Assembly: GCF_010119225.1 (NCBI RefSeq) | Contig: NZ_WNKF01000017.1 | Coordinates: forward strand, 45,390 to 109,389 | Source: Cyclobacterium roseum | Lineage (GTDB): Bacteria > Bacteroidota > Bacteroidia > Cytophagales > Cyclobacteriaceae | Reading direction: 5' to 3' | DNA length: 64,000 nt | Part shown: positions 35,738 to 45,399 of the stretch, in pieces | Position numbering within the stretch: position 1 is the stretch's first letter | How the letters are laid out: each line of letters opens with the position of its first letter | The notes under the pieces: generated by a model | Database searches by the model: none | The model's input: only the letters and a program-made list of their open reading frames with translations | What the model was told of the DNA's origin: nothing | Position numbers and translations under genes: made by a program

Positions 35738-37114
35738 ATGTCAGGATGCACCAATTGCAGTACCGATGCCAATGCCGTTGGCGGATGCCAGAATAACGGA
35801 AGCTGTGGTACGGAGGATTGCAATAAAATGAATACGTTCGACTGGCTTTCTCACATGGGAATACCAGAAGTAGATAAATTCGATGTTGTCGAAGTAAAAT
35901 TTAAAGGAGGAAGAAAGGACTATTTTAGAAACACCAACCTTTTGCCGCTGACTACGGGTGACCCCGTTGTCGTGGACGTTCCGAACGGACATCACATCGG
36001 CTATGTATCCCTGCAGGGCGAGCTCGTCCGGCTGCAGATGCAAAAAAGGAAGGTCAAAAATGACGATACCATCACCGGCATCTACCGGATAGCCACCCAA
36101 AAAGACCTGGAAAAATGGCAGGAAGCAAAAAACAGGGAAATCCCCACCATCTACAGGAGTAAGCAGATTATCGATGAAATCAAGCTTGCCATGAAGCTTT
36201 CCGATGTGGAGTACCAGGCAGATAATTCCAAGGCTACTTTCTATTATTCTGCTGATGACCGGGTTGATTTCCGTGAATTGATAAAATTGCTGGCATCCGA
36301 ATTTAAAATCCGGGTCGAAATGCGGCAAATAAGCCTTCGGCAAGAGGCTGGCAGATTGGGAGGGATCGGTGTCTGCGGCAGGGAACTATGTTGCTCTACC
36401 TGGATCCATGATTTCAAAAGCGTAACGACTTCTGCGGCCCGGTACCAAAACCTGTCGCTAAACCCCAGCAAACTTTCCGGACAGTGTGGCCGGTTAAAAT
36501 GCTGTCTTAATTTTGAGCTGGATAGCTATTTGATGGCCTTGAAGGATATTCCTAAAATTGAGAAGCCCCTGCTCACCGAAGCAGGTCCCGCCAAACTCCA
36601 AAAAACAGATATCTTCAGAAGGTTAATGTGGTTTAGTTATAACGACGACAATAACTGGCATTCCATAGACTGTGATCGCGTACAGCTAATCCTAGAACAA
36701 AACGAAAAGGGGATTACGCCCTTTAGCCTAAAACAAGATAAGGCATTTGAGGGAGAATATGATCAAAATAAAACCAATGAAGATCTAGAGTTATTAGACA
36801 AAAAATTCTCCCAGGGCAAAAGAAAAAAGAAACGAAAACCGAAAAACCGAAAACCCAACCCCAACAACCCGCAACAGTCGGCCGGAGAGGGAGGGGCTCC
36901 ACCGAACAAGCCCCGTCGAAACAATCGAAACCCGAAGCGCGGAAATAAAAATCGAAATTCCCCGGAAAACCCTTCACAATCTCAGGAAAAACCGGGAAGC
37001 TCTGATTCAAAAGTAGCCGGTAATAACCCGCGTAATCGAAGAAGAAAACCAAATCCTAACCGAAACAAGGGAGGACAAAACAACCCTAACAAAGGGGCTG
37101 CTGATGATAAGTAA
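35738..37114 (+). CDS. ricT: RicT/PSP1-domain protein with a long basic tail
   Basis: A 458-residue protein. In other bacteria the PSP1-domain protein RicT acts with RicA and RicF, in an iron-sulfur complex that controls RNase Y. The core runs through VEVKFKGGRKDYFRN, VEYQADNSKATFYYSADDRVDFREL and GGIGVCGRELCCSTW...CGRLKCCLNFE, whose cysteines are candidate iron-sulfur ligands. A short extra CTNC/GCQNNGSCG stretch opens the protein. The last roughly 90 residues are low-complexity Lys/Asn/Pro/Arg-rich, probably disordered. Its 3' end overlaps gldH by 11 bases; the RicT-GldH neighbourhood is conserved in Bacteroidota. Confidence 0.92.
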   Translation: MSGCTNCSTDANAVGGCQNNGSCGTEDCNKMNTFDWLSHMGIPEVDKFDVVEVKFKGGRKDYFRNTNLLPLTTGDPVVVDVPNGHHIGYVSLQGELVRLQMQKRKVKNDDTITGIYRIATQKDLEKWQEAKNREIPTIYRSKQIIDEIKLAMKLSDVEYQADNSKATFYYSADDRVDFRELIKLLASEFKIRVEMRQISLRQEAGRLGGIGVCGRELCCSTWIHDFKSVTTSAARYQNLSLNPSKLSGQCGRLKCCLNFELDSYLMALKDIPKIEKPLLTEAGPAKLQKTDIFRRLMWFSYNDDNNWHSIDCDRVQLILEQNEKGITPFSLKQDKAFEGEYDQNKTNEDLELLDKKFSQGKRKKKRKPKNRKPNPNNPQQSAGEGGAPPNKPRRNNRNPKRGNKNRNSPENPSQSQEKPGSSDSKVAGNNPRNRRRKPNPNRNKGGQNNPNKGAADDK

Positions 37115-37586
37115 CGAAAGGAGGCAAATCCTGTGGATTTTACTTTGGACCCTACCGGTCTCAATTGGCTGCAATCAGGACAGACTCTACGAGTCATTTC
37201 AGGATATTAGCTCGCAGCATTGGATAGTGACGGATACCCTATCGTTTGAAGTGGATTCCCTGGAAACAATCGCTCCCGTCACCACCTCGGTAGGAATACG
37301 GTACAACGACACCTATGAATACCATAACCTTTACGTCAGGTACCTTCTCAAAGATAGCCTTCAAACGGTTCTTATTGACTCACTGTTAAATGTAGGACTG
37401 TTTGACTCCAAAACGGGGGTTCCGCTGGGGAAAGGATTTGGAAACAGAAGGACCGTATACGACACCCTTCCCGGAAAGGAGGTTCCCATCGGATCTAGCA
37501 TCCATCTAATCCAGTATATGAGAAAAGATTCTCTAAGAGGGATAGAATCGGTTGGAATAAAAATAACTGGAGGAACAGCCCAGTAG
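37104..37586 (+). CDS. gldH: gliding motility lipoprotein GldH
   Basis: A 160-residue lipoprotein needed for gliding in Flavobacterium; its exact job is unknown. An N-terminal signal ends at a lipobox-like VSIGC (Cys about residue 23). The mature part has the family pattern YESFQDISSQHWIVTDTLSFEV, ITTSVGIRYN-like strands, LYVRYLLKDSL, and MRKDSLRGIESVGIKI at the end. It overlaps the 3' end of ricT by 11 bases and shares no spacer with it. Confidence 0.9.
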   Translation: MISNERRQILWILLWTLPVSIGCNQDRLYESFQDISSQHWIVTDTLSFEVDSLETIAPVTTSVGIRYNDTYEYHNLYVRYLLKDSLQTVLIDSLLNVGLFDSKTGVPLGKGFGNRRTVYDTLPGKEVPIGSSIHLIQYMRKDSLRGIESVGIKITGGTAQ

Positions 37587-37651
37587 TAAAACCCTGGATT
37601 CGGGAAAACCAAGAGATCCCTCCAAGCCATGACAGTGGAGTGATTTCCGTA

Positions 37652-40600
37652 TCAGCTGGAAGCGTCTTCCCCGGAGAAACTCCCTTGAGAAATTTTGGTC
37701 TGCAATAAATCCTCCTTATCCAACCAATATTGCCGGCTGAAAAGAAATACGATATTCCAGTTCCGGGAAGTCAATAGCTGGGGATGGTATACAAAGGCTT
37801 CCTTAGCAGACTTTGAAGAAAAGAAGCGCTGGTCATCCGTGAGAATAGCTGCTACTGCTTTTTGGCCTTCCCGGACCTCGAGGTCCATCACCCGCAGGTA
37901 GGGGTTTTCCCCCACTTCATGATTTCCATAGGTTCCCATAAGTCGATCCTTCAATGACCAACCGCGGTTATAACCCGGCACTTGTAGTGTGGTTTCCGGC
38001 ATTTCTCCCTCTTGAATGGCACCGGCATAGCGGATGTATTCCCGAAGCAATCGGATACCCGGGTTTTGCAATTGGCGTTCATTGAAGTATCCGGTTCGTA
38101 GGCTGGTAATCAGGATATTTTCCTTTCTAGCTCTTGTAATGGCAACATTAAGCCTGTTTTCTCCTCCTTTTCTGGACAGTAGTCCAAAATTGGCGGTGAA
38201 TTTTCCCTCGGGATTTTTTGCATAGCCGGTAGAAAAAATGACTCGGTCAAATTCATCTCCCTGCACATTCTCTATATTTTTTACCCGTATCCGCGAAGCA
38301 TCTGAGAGGTTTTCATCCCCTTCAATCAATCCAATAATCAAAAGCATCTGATAGTAATTGAACGTAATTATCCCAATGCTATCCAATGGAAATTTGGCCC
38401 TCAAAATATGAATCTGATTCAGTACTTCCTCCGCCTCTGCACGATTAGTCTGATTTTCCCATACACCATCGACTTGCGTCAGTTGAATGCCCTTGTGACC
38501 GCTGTTTATCACCTTTCTATCGGGCAACATGTAGAGTTTCTCATCATAAAAGTGCTCATTGGAAAAATGAATCAACGGCAAAGTCGCACTACGGTAGTGG
38601 GTGCTTAAATGAAAGGTAGGGAAATACTTGGAGGCCATGTCCAGCAGCGCATCAATTTCCAATTCCATGCTTTCCTCATCCTCCGATTGGAATCGGGTCT
38701 GGTAAAGGTCGTAGGGCTGCAGCTGATGCCGATCACCCGCTACGACTACTTGCTTGCCACGAAGCATCATCGGAAGTCCTCTTTCGAAATAACACTGGCT
38801 AGCCTCGTCAAAAATCACCAGGTCAAATTCCTGATCCAGGGGAAAAAGGGCCGATGCCGTTTCCGGAGAAGCCAGCCAACAGGGCACCAGTCTGAAAATT
38901 TCGTCCCGATAATACGAAACTAATTTCTTTACGGACCAAATCTGCCTTTTTTTGCCCACCTGGTGGGCCAGCTCTCTGTAGGTAATAAGGTTATTCAGGC
39001 GATTATATTCCAGATGCTGACAAACCCCTTCTCGCAGACGCAATTCCACGATAAACCTCGCGGTTTTTAGCTTTTCCTCCACCGAATGCTCAAAATCAGT
39101 AATATAGCTCTTAATCTGAGGACCATTTATTTCCTTCAATACCGGGTACTTTGCTTCCAGATGCCCTACCCAACTTACTTTGAGACTGGAAAGAAAGAGG
39201 GATTTTAGCTCACTAAATTCGCCCTGAGGATACTCATCCATGATTTTCTCGGCTACTTTTTTAGCATCTTCTTCCATCTGACTCCTTAGCCGGTCAAATC
39301 GGATCAATTCATCCACGTCTTTGGCAAGACCTTCCTTTACCTCATTAAGTTTTTCCTCATCTGCTGAACTCAATAAATGCTTGATCTGGATTTCACTAAG
39401 GTACTTTCTCCAGGTATCAAAATGTGCCTCCACCCAATCGTTGATTACCGTTACTCCCTCTAACAGATTTTGAAAATGAGAATACGAAAATTGCGGTTTA
39501 AAAAAGTAAGATGCCAACACCCCTAACTCCTGCATGATAAAACGGGCGTTCATTGCTTTCACCAGTACGGTCGCCATTTGGTTAAAAGAATGGATGGAAA
39601 AAGGCTTTTCCGGAAGCTTAATCCATGACTTTTGTGCCAGCAAGGTGTATTGATGATTCAGATTCATCCGGTTCTCCAGTTTGTGAATCAAAAGCCTGAT
39701 ATCTCCCTTTTCCCGTTTCAGGTCATTTTTTTCTAGCAGCGAAAGTACCTCTTTGTATTTTTTCCCATCCAGACTTACCGCCATCCTGCCATACCAGGAT
39801 TCTACCTGTTTGCTTGCCTGGACCGCTTTATTTAGCACTTCCTCCACTTCGTTGTCTCCGATTTCCCATTCCACTCCCTCCTCTGAAAGTAGCTTGCGAA
39901 CCATATCCACTTTATTTTCCAACCACAACCTGTCCAGCTCGGCCGGGTCTTTGCTCATGAAGACTTTAAATTTTTCAAAAATCTCCGGACTGTTGATGGT
40001 TTTCATTAAGGTTTCAATCTTTTCTTTTTGCTGAAAAGATTGATAAATAAGGCCGTATTCAAACGTATCAGCGAGCATGGAATCCAGGTCTTTTTTGGCC
40101 GTCTGTTTTACTGACGAGAGTTCCTGAAAAGTCCCGGAGACTCCCCGCACGGCCTCAGGGCCCATATCAGCGAAATTAACCCGGTGTAGCCAGAAAGAAG
40201 AAGCGACCTGAAATTTTTGGTAGTAGTATTGGTACTGTTCGAAATCACTCAAAAACGCATCCTGTTCATCCAGCTTGAAAAACCTGTAAAACTGGGTCAA
40301 ATCTATTCCTTCCTCGCCAAAATCAGAGGTCAGGTACAGTTCTTTAACCGGAGCACCACAATCTTTCAGGTCAAAAAGTGCCTGTTTGTATTCGTCAAAA
40401 AAATCGGAATATTTCTCGATATTCCGGCACATTTGGCTAAATGTTCGTTCCAACTGTATGGCATCAAGTGACCGGTTTAAGGCCTGGTAATTTTCAAGCG
40501 AGCTGATCTGATGGGCAATTTTCTTATAAAGTTCTTTTCGGTCTCCGCGGTAATCATGGATCAAAGCAGTAAAATTAGCCATTCCCTGGGATGCCAACCT

Positions 40601-41650
40601 TTCATAGACCACATCTAATGCGGCTCGTTTTTGAGAAACCACCAGCACTTTTTTCCCCCGGGAGGTAAAGTCTGCTACCAGGTTACAGATAAGTTGTGAT
40701 TTGCCGGTACCCGGAGGGCCTTGGACCACACAGGAATTTCCGGATTTCACATGCTTGATCACTTCTTCCTGGCTGGCATCCATGGGGAAGGTGGTGTACA
40801 AGTTGTTTTCCTGTGCTTGATGCAGGGAACTTTCCTGGTTCCCGAATTTGTCGGAAAATAATTCCTCCAAATCCGTCTGACCGACGCTTCGCATCAACTG
40901 CTCATAATCGTCCATCAAAAAAGAACTTTTTTGTGAGAACTGTCCTACTACGGCGTAAGGTTGAAGATGAAGAATTCCCGTGTCAAACGTTTCCTCAAAA
41001 AACTCTCGGTTTTGGTCGGGAAAAAACGCCAATTTATCCTGATAGATTTCGCGATTGAAGTTTAATTCTACCTGATTTTTCAGGTAGTGATAAAGATCCG
41101 TCCGAAAACCCATGGGGTCCTTGCTAAAATCTTCCATGGAAAGCTCCAGCCATTCCTTGTCAAACGGCTTGCCAAGTGACTGGCTGTAAGCCAAGAGGAA
41201 AGAAGGGTTCAGAAAGGGTAATTCTCCGACGCTCTTCTTCAGGTACCAGGTTTTATCTTCCAGCACCAAATCGACCGGAAAAAAAATCAAGGGGCAGCGG
41301 ATCAATTGCTCATTTCCCAATTTTCCTTCCACAAAAGGCCAACCAACGAACAGGCTTTTTTCGCCTGTTTCCTCGACCGCAAAGCGAACCTGATGCTGTA
41401 AGCGCTTTAAGCGAAGCGAAAGCTGGTTAACGTTTTTATCTCTTGAGTCCAATACCTGAATCAGCGGTATGCTTCGCTTCCTGCCAAGCAACTCAGTGAT
41501 ATAAAAGAAGGAAGGATGATTATTCAAAAAATGAAAATCCTTCAGGTCAATCATCTGATACTGGATGATTTTAGGAAGAAAGATAGACCGATTGTTTGAT
41601 GAGAGATCAACCAAACGGTTCAGGTATACCTTAAAAACATCCTTTAGCAT
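37652..41650 (-). CDS. large DUF4011-type superfamily 1 helicase
   Basis: A 1332-residue protein. The N-terminus to about residue 250 matches the DUF4011-type opening of large AAA/helicase proteins (LVDLSSNNRSIFLPK; QVRFAVEETGEKSLFVGWPF). The helicase core follows: Walker A VQGPPGTGKSQLICNL at about 308-323, a long alpha-helical insertion, then Walker B FDEASQCYFERG, AGDRHQLQPYD, HYRSATLPLIHFSNEHFY and the motif VI AITRARKENILITSL. This is the Dna2/NAM7-like superfamily 1 type. The last ~130 residues (from about GYNRGWSLKDRLM) are unrecognised and could be a degenerate nuclease domain. Starts six bases after the SDR stop, so cotranscribed. No restriction or defence partner gene is seen. Confidence 0.85.
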   Translation of the reverse strand: MLKDVFKVYLNRLVDLSSNNRSIFLPKIIQYQMIDLKDFHFLNNHPSFFYITELLGRKRSIPLIQVLDSRDKNVNQLSLRLKRLQHQVRFAVEETGEKSLFVGWPFVEGKLGNEQLIRCPLIFFPVDLVLEDKTWYLKKSVGELPFLNPSFLLAYSQSLGKPFDKEWLELSMEDFSKDPMGFRTDLYHYLKNQVELNFNREIYQDKLAFFPDQNREFFEETFDTGILHLQPYAVVGQFSQKSSFLMDDYEQLMRSVGQTDLEELFSDKFGNQESSLHQAQENNLYTTFPMDASQEEVIKHVKSGNSCVVQGPPGTGKSQLICNLVADFTSRGKKVLVVSQKRAALDVVYERLASQGMANFTALIHDYRGDRKELYKKIAHQISSLENYQALNRSLDAIQLERTFSQMCRNIEKYSDFFDEYKQALFDLKDCGAPVKELYLTSDFGEEGIDLTQFYRFFKLDEQDAFLSDFEQYQYYYQKFQVASSFWLHRVNFADMGPEAVRGVSGTFQELSSVKQTAKKDLDSMLADTFEYGLIYQSFQQKEKIETLMKTINSPEIFEKFKVFMSKDPAELDRLWLENKVDMVRKLLSEEGVEWEIGDNEVEEVLNKAVQASKQVESWYGRMAVSLDGKKYKEVLSLLEKNDLKREKGDIRLLIHKLENRMNLNHQYTLLAQKSWIKLPEKPFSIHSFNQMATVLVKAMNARFIMQELGVLASYFFKPQFSYSHFQNLLEGVTVINDWVEAHFDTWRKYLSEIQIKHLLSSADEEKLNEVKEGLAKDVDELIRFDRLRSQMEEDAKKVAEKIMDEYPQGEFSELKSLFLSSLKVSWVGHLEAKYPVLKEINGPQIKSYITDFEHSVEEKLKTARFIVELRLREGVCQHLEYNRLNNLITYRELAHQVGKKRQIWSVKKLVSYYRDEIFRLVPCWLASPETASALFPLDQEFDLVIFDEASQCYFERGLPMMLRGKQVVVAGDRHQLQPYDLYQTRFQSEDEESMELEIDALLDMASKYFPTFHLSTHYRSATLPLIHFSNEHFYDEKLYMLPDRKVINSGHKGIQLTQVDGVWENQTNRAEAEEVLNQIHILRAKFPLDSIGIITFNYYQMLLIIGLIEGDENLSDASRIRVKNIENVQGDEFDRVIFSTGYAKNPEGKFTANFGLLSRKGGENRLNVAITRARKENILITSLRTGYFNERQLQNPGIRLLREYIRYAGAIQEGEMPETTLQVPGYNRGWSLKDRLMGTYGNHEVGENPYLRVMDLEVREGQKAVAAILTDDQRFFSSKSAKEAFVYHPQLLTSRNWNIVFLFSRQYWLDKEDLLQTKISQGSFSGEDASS

Positions 41651-41656
41651 CTCCTT

Positions 41657-42469
41657 TTATTTGAAGGGTGAATCCTTTTCCTTTGCCATGTGATTGTACA
41701 CCACCTGATCCATGATTCCAGGTACCCATTTATTCAAAAATGAAGCCAGTTTTCCTTGCCGGGTGAGCACCAAATCTCTTTTTCTTTTGATCAACGCTCT
41801 CAAAATGGACTCGGCCACCTGCTCGGCCGTCATCATTTTGGCTTCATCCCTGGGAGATTCTTTCTGAGGACTTCCATCTGCCGTAAGGGCGTTGTTACGG
41901 ATATTGGAAGCGGTGAAGCCGGGACAAACGACCAAAACATGGACGCCTAATTTCATTACTTCTGTTCGCAAAGATTCAAAGAAGCCATTCATAGCAAATT
42001 TACTAGCCGTATATGCTGTCCTTGCGGGTGTACCTCTGAATCCATTGATGGACGACACACCAATAATTGCCCCCTTATTCCGGATGATTTCTTCCATACA
42101 GAATTTAGTGGCATAAACAGTTCCCCAAAAATTGATGTCCATCACCTGGTGAAAAACCTTTAAGTCCAAATCCCTGAAAAGGGCCCGCATGCTGATCCCG
42201 GCATTGTTGATCAATACATCCACTCCCCCAAATTTTTGACAGACCTCTTGTACCATTTGCTCGTTTTGAGCTGGGTCTCCGGCATCGCAGACCGCTCCGG
42301 CGCAGGTAATGCCTTCTTTCTGAAGCATTACCAGGGTAGCATCTAATTTAACCTGACTTCGGCCGGTGATCCATATTCGGGCACCTGCTTTACCAAAAGT
42401 CCGGGCACAAGCAGTACCAATTCCTGAAGTAGCACCCGTAATGACGACCACTTTATTTTTTACATCCAT
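41657..42469 (-). CDS. short-chain dehydrogenase/reductase
   Basis: A 270-residue NAD(P)-dependent oxidoreductase. The Rossmann motif TGATSGIGTACARTFG is at about 12-27, NNAG at about 88-91, and the catalytic SSINGFRGTPARTAYTASKFA carries Ser, Tyr and Lys of the SDR triad near 140-160. The C-terminal part (LVLTRQGKLASFLNKWVPG) resembles retinol-dehydrogenase-like or DHRS-type SDRs acting on lipid substrates. The substrate cannot be told. Precedes the large helicase by six bases on the same strand. Confidence 0.92.
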   Translation of the reverse strand: MDVKNKVVVITGATSGIGTACARTFGKAGARIWITGRSQVKLDATLVMLQKEGITCAGAVCDAGDPAQNEQMVQEVCQKFGGVDVLINNAGISMRALFRDLDLKVFHQVMDINFWGTVYATKFCMEEIIRNKGAIIGVSSINGFRGTPARTAYTASKFAMNGFFESLRTEVMKLGVHVLVVCPGFTASNIRNNALTADGSPQKESPRDEAKMMTAEQVAESILRALIKRKRDLVLTRQGKLASFLNKWVPGIMDQVVYNHMAKEKDSPFK

Positions 42470-42543
42470 TAAATTTATGTTTCAAGTTACTCAAAAAGAT
42501 GAAAGCAAGCGATCCAAAGTAAATCCCTTTGATCGAAATTGAC

Positions 42544-42551
42544 TAATTTTG
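42544..42551 (+). promoter_or_regulatory. -7 promoter element overlapping the rlmD start
   Basis: TAATTTTG followed by C, a full TAnnTTTG match, ends only six bases before the rlmD ATG at 42558. Transcription would begin at or near that ATG. Confidence 0.45.
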
Positions 42552-42557
42552 CAACCT

Positions 42558-43976
42558 ATGTCAAGGAAAATGAAAAATAAGGTTCTTCATAACCTTAAAA
42601 TAGAGCGAATAGCGACAGAAGGAAAATGTGTCGGACATCATGAGGGAAAAGTGGTATTTGTGAGCAATGTGGCACCCGGCGACCTGGTGGATGCCCGGGT
42701 AACCCGCGGAAGAAGTAGTTTTATGGAAGCTGAAGCCATAGCGATACACGAACATTCTCCAGACAGGGTCATTCCTTTTTGTGAGCATTTTGGCACTTGT
42801 GGAGGCTGTAAATGGCAACATATTTCGTACGAACTCCAAATGGCTTACAAACGACAGCAGGTGGTGGACCAATTCCAACGCATAGCAAAAGTTCCCTTGC
42901 CGGAGGTAATGCCCATTATTGGTGCCGGGAACACCCGCTATTACCGGAATAAGCTGGACTTTACTTTTTCCAACAACCGTTGGCTGACCCGCGAAGAAAT
43001 CGATTCGGGAGAGGATTTTGAACGAAACGCCCTGGGTTTCCACATTCCCAAGCGATTTGACAAGATCGTCGATATAAAACATTGCTATCTGCAGGGATCG
43101 CTTTCAAATGAAATCCGAAATGGCCTGAGGGAATTCGCCTTGGCGGAAAACCTTTCTTTTTATGACATTATTGGTCAGACAGGTCTTTTAAGAAATCTCA
43201 TCATTCGTACGGCACAGGAAGACCAGGTGATGGTTATTGTTCAGTTTGGCGAGGATGACCCGGATGGAATCGAAAAAGTCATGCGCTTTTTAAAAGAAAA
43301 TATTCCAGGGATTACCTCTTTATTGTACATCGTCAATCTTAAGAAAAACGAAACTTTTCAGGACTTGGATGTACATGTGTACGCTGGGAAAGACCATATC
43401 GAAGAAACCATGGAGGGGCTTCGGTTTAAAATCGGGCCAAAATCGTTCTACCAGACCAACTCACAGCAGGCTTATCGTTTATACCAGGTTGCCCGGGAAT
43501 TTGCTGGATTGACGGGTGAGGAAACGGTTTACGATCTATATACCGGAACAGGCACCATTGCCAATTTTGTTGCCGGAAATGCGCAGCAGGTCATCGGCAT
43601 TGAATACGTGGAACCTGCGATAGCCGATGCGAAAGAAAATGCCCTGCTCAATGGCATCACCAATACGCTGTTCTATGCTGGCGATATGAAAGCGGTTCTT
43701 AACGAATCTTTTGTAAGCCAATATCAGAAACCGGATGTGGTCATTACCGACCCGCCCCGGGCAGGAATGCACGAGGACGTGGTCGAAATGCTGCTTCATT
43801 TGGAAGCAACGAAAATTGTATACGTGAGCTGCAATCCGGCAACTCAGGCAAGGGACGTAGCCCTGCTTTCCGCCAAGTATCATGTAAAACGGATTCAACC
43901 GGTAGACATGTTTCCGCAAACCTATCATGTAGAAAACGTAGTATTACTAGAATTAAAAAGCAATGATGATCAGTAA
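42558..43976 (+). CDS. rlmD: 23S rRNA (uracil-C5) methyltransferase RlmD-like
   Basis: A 472-residue SAM-dependent enzyme methylating a uracil of 23S rRNA. The TRAM RNA-binding domain occupies about residues 8-65 (VVFVSNVAPGDLVDARV). An iron-sulfur site uses C75, C81, C84 (CEHFGTCGGCKWQ) and C176. The SAM motif is DLYTGTGTIANF, followed by DPPRAGMHEDVV and the catalytic VSCNPATQARD. The ATG at 42558 is chosen; a TTG nine bases upstream in frame overlaps the -7 element, and a second ATG at 42570 is possible if the message starts at the first. Divergent from the SDR gene. Confidence 0.93.
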   Translation: MSRKMKNKVLHNLKIERIATEGKCVGHHEGKVVFVSNVAPGDLVDARVTRGRSSFMEAEAIAIHEHSPDRVIPFCEHFGTCGGCKWQHISYELQMAYKRQQVVDQFQRIAKVPLPEVMPIIGAGNTRYYRNKLDFTFSNNRWLTREEIDSGEDFERNALGFHIPKRFDKIVDIKHCYLQGSLSNEIRNGLREFALAENLSFYDIIGQTGLLRNLIIRTAQEDQVMVIVQFGEDDPDGIEKVMRFLKENIPGITSLLYIVNLKKNETFQDLDVHVYAGKDHIEETMEGLRFKIGPKSFYQTNSQQAYRLYQVAREFAGLTGEETVYDLYTGTGTIANFVAGNAQQVIGIEYVEPAIADAKENALLNGITNTLFYAGDMKAVLNESFVSQYQKPDVVITDPPRAGMHEDVVEMLLHLEATKIVYVSCNPATQARDVALLSAKYHVKRIQPVDMFPQTYHVENVVLLELKSNDDQ

Positions 43977-44343
43977 CGATAACGATCCGGAACTCAATGG
44001 GAAGTATCTCGGAACCATCAGCAGTGATTTTATCAAAATCTGTGAGAATTTGAAAGAAGCTTCCTACCAGGTGAGAAAAAGGGGCTTTTCTGAATACCCC
44101 ATTTTCCCGATCAGCAAGGAAGAACAACCCATTGGGCAGCTTTTTCTCAGTAACAGGGAAAAGCCCATCGATTGGAATTATTACATTACCTATCTGGATG
44201 AGTTTATCCAACGAAAATTGATCCAAGAGGATGCTTTGGAACAGTTTAAAGCCACCTACAAGGACCCCGATGAGTTTTGCTGCCTGTTCGTGGTTGATGA
44301 GACCTTCACCAATTTTCTGTACATCCCTTACCCTAACGAATGA
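43963..44343 (+). CDS. small conserved cytoplasmic protein, unrecognised
   Basis: A 126-residue protein without signal or membrane segment. It opens with MMISNDNDPELNGKYLGTI and continues with ICENLKEASYQVRKRG, PIGQLFLSN and CCLFVVDETFTNFLYIPYP. I do not recognise a named family. It overlaps the rlmD stop by 14 bases in another frame, so it is coupled to rlmD; this may hint at a link to RNA modification, which is inference. Convergent with thiL. Confidence 0.75.
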   Translation: MMISNDNDPELNGKYLGTISSDFIKICENLKEASYQVRKRGFSEYPIFPISKEEQPIGQLFLSNREKPIDWNYYITYLDEFIQRKLIQEDALEQFKATYKDPDEFCCLFVVDETFTNFLYIPYPNE

Positions 44344-44367
44344 CTTCCATTCGATAGGTTATACGGC

Positions 44368-45399
44368 TCAAAAATGCTTCCAACCCTGTGCTTTTAGTGC
44401 CACAGCCGTTTGGTTTTTCGTAATTAAGAGTTTGCCCTCATCGGGAGCCGTCACATGGCCTATAAAGTGGATATCCGGATGCTTCTCCAATTTGGGGAAG
44501 TCTTTCTGATCAATCGTAAACAGGAGTTCATAATCCTCTCCCCCATTTAGCACGCAAGTAATGGGATCCAGGTTAAACTCCAGGGCGGTATCGTAGGTCT
44601 GCTTATCCATCGGCAGCTTATCTTCATATATGGCCACCCCTACATCCGATGCCTTGCAAATGTGAAACAGTTCGGAAGCCAACCCGTCGGAGATATCCAT
44701 CATGCTGCTGGGCACCAGACCCAGTTCACGCAGTTCGTGAATGATATCCATTCGGGCATCCGGTTTCAATTGCCTGCCGGTAATGTACGGGTAGGCATCC
44801 AGTTTGGGCTGCATATTGGGGTCTGATAAGAAAACCTGCTTTTCTCTTTCCAATACCTGAAGCCCCATAAATGCCCCTCCCAAATCACCGGTGACACAAA
44901 TGATGTCGTTAACCTTTGCGCCTGACCTATAACTAATTTGCTCTTTTTTAGCTTCCCCTATAGCGGTAATGCTGATGACCAGCCCTGATCTGGAAGCGGT
45001 GGTATCTCCTCCTACTACATCGATGTTGTAATGTTCGGCCGCCAGATTAACGCCCTCGTAGAAGGTTTCCACTGCCTCCACCGAAAACCGGTTAGAAAGG
45101 GCTATACTAATGGTGACTTGGGTGGGAATGGCATTCATGGCCGCTACATCACTGACATTTACGGCCACTGCCTTAAAGCCAAGGTGCTTGAGCGGAATAT
45201 AGGACAAGTCAAAATGGACTCCCTCCAGGAGCATGTCCGTAGTCACCACACGAACCAAATCCGTTGGACCCAATACCGCCGCATCGTCCCCAATGCCTTT
45301 TAGTGACCCGGGGTGTTTTAAAGTAGTGTTTTTACGGATTAAATCAATTAATCCAAATTCCCCGATTGTCTCTATCTCCGTTCTTTGTTCTTTATCCAT
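44368..45399 (-). CDS. thiL: thiamine-monophosphate kinase
   Basis: A 343-residue enzyme that phosphorylates thiamine monophosphate to the active diphosphate cofactor. Typical features: IGDDAAVLG, VVTTDMLLEGVHFD, AVAVNVSDVAAMNA, VVGGDTTASRSGLVIS, CVTGDLGGAFMGL and DISDGLASELFHI, with GGEDYELLFT at the end. Active-site Asp/Gly-rich metal loops are complete. It is a single gene without other thi genes nearby. Confidence 0.96.
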   Translation of the reverse strand: MDKEQRTEIETIGEFGLIDLIRKNTTLKHPGSLKGIGDDAAVLGPTDLVRVVTTDMLLEGVHFDLSYIPLKHLGFKAVAVNVSDVAAMNAIPTQVTISIALSNRFSVEAVETFYEGVNLAAEHYNIDVVGGDTTASRSGLVISITAIGEAKKEQISYRSGAKVNDIICVTGDLGGAFMGLQVLEREKQVFLSDPNMQPKLDAYPYITGRQLKPDARMDIIHELRELGLVPSSMMDISDGLASELFHICKASDVGVAIYEDKLPMDKQTYDTALEFNLDPITCVLNGGEDYELLFTIDQKDFPKLEKHPDIHFIGHVTAPDEGKLLITKNQTAVALKAQGWKHF

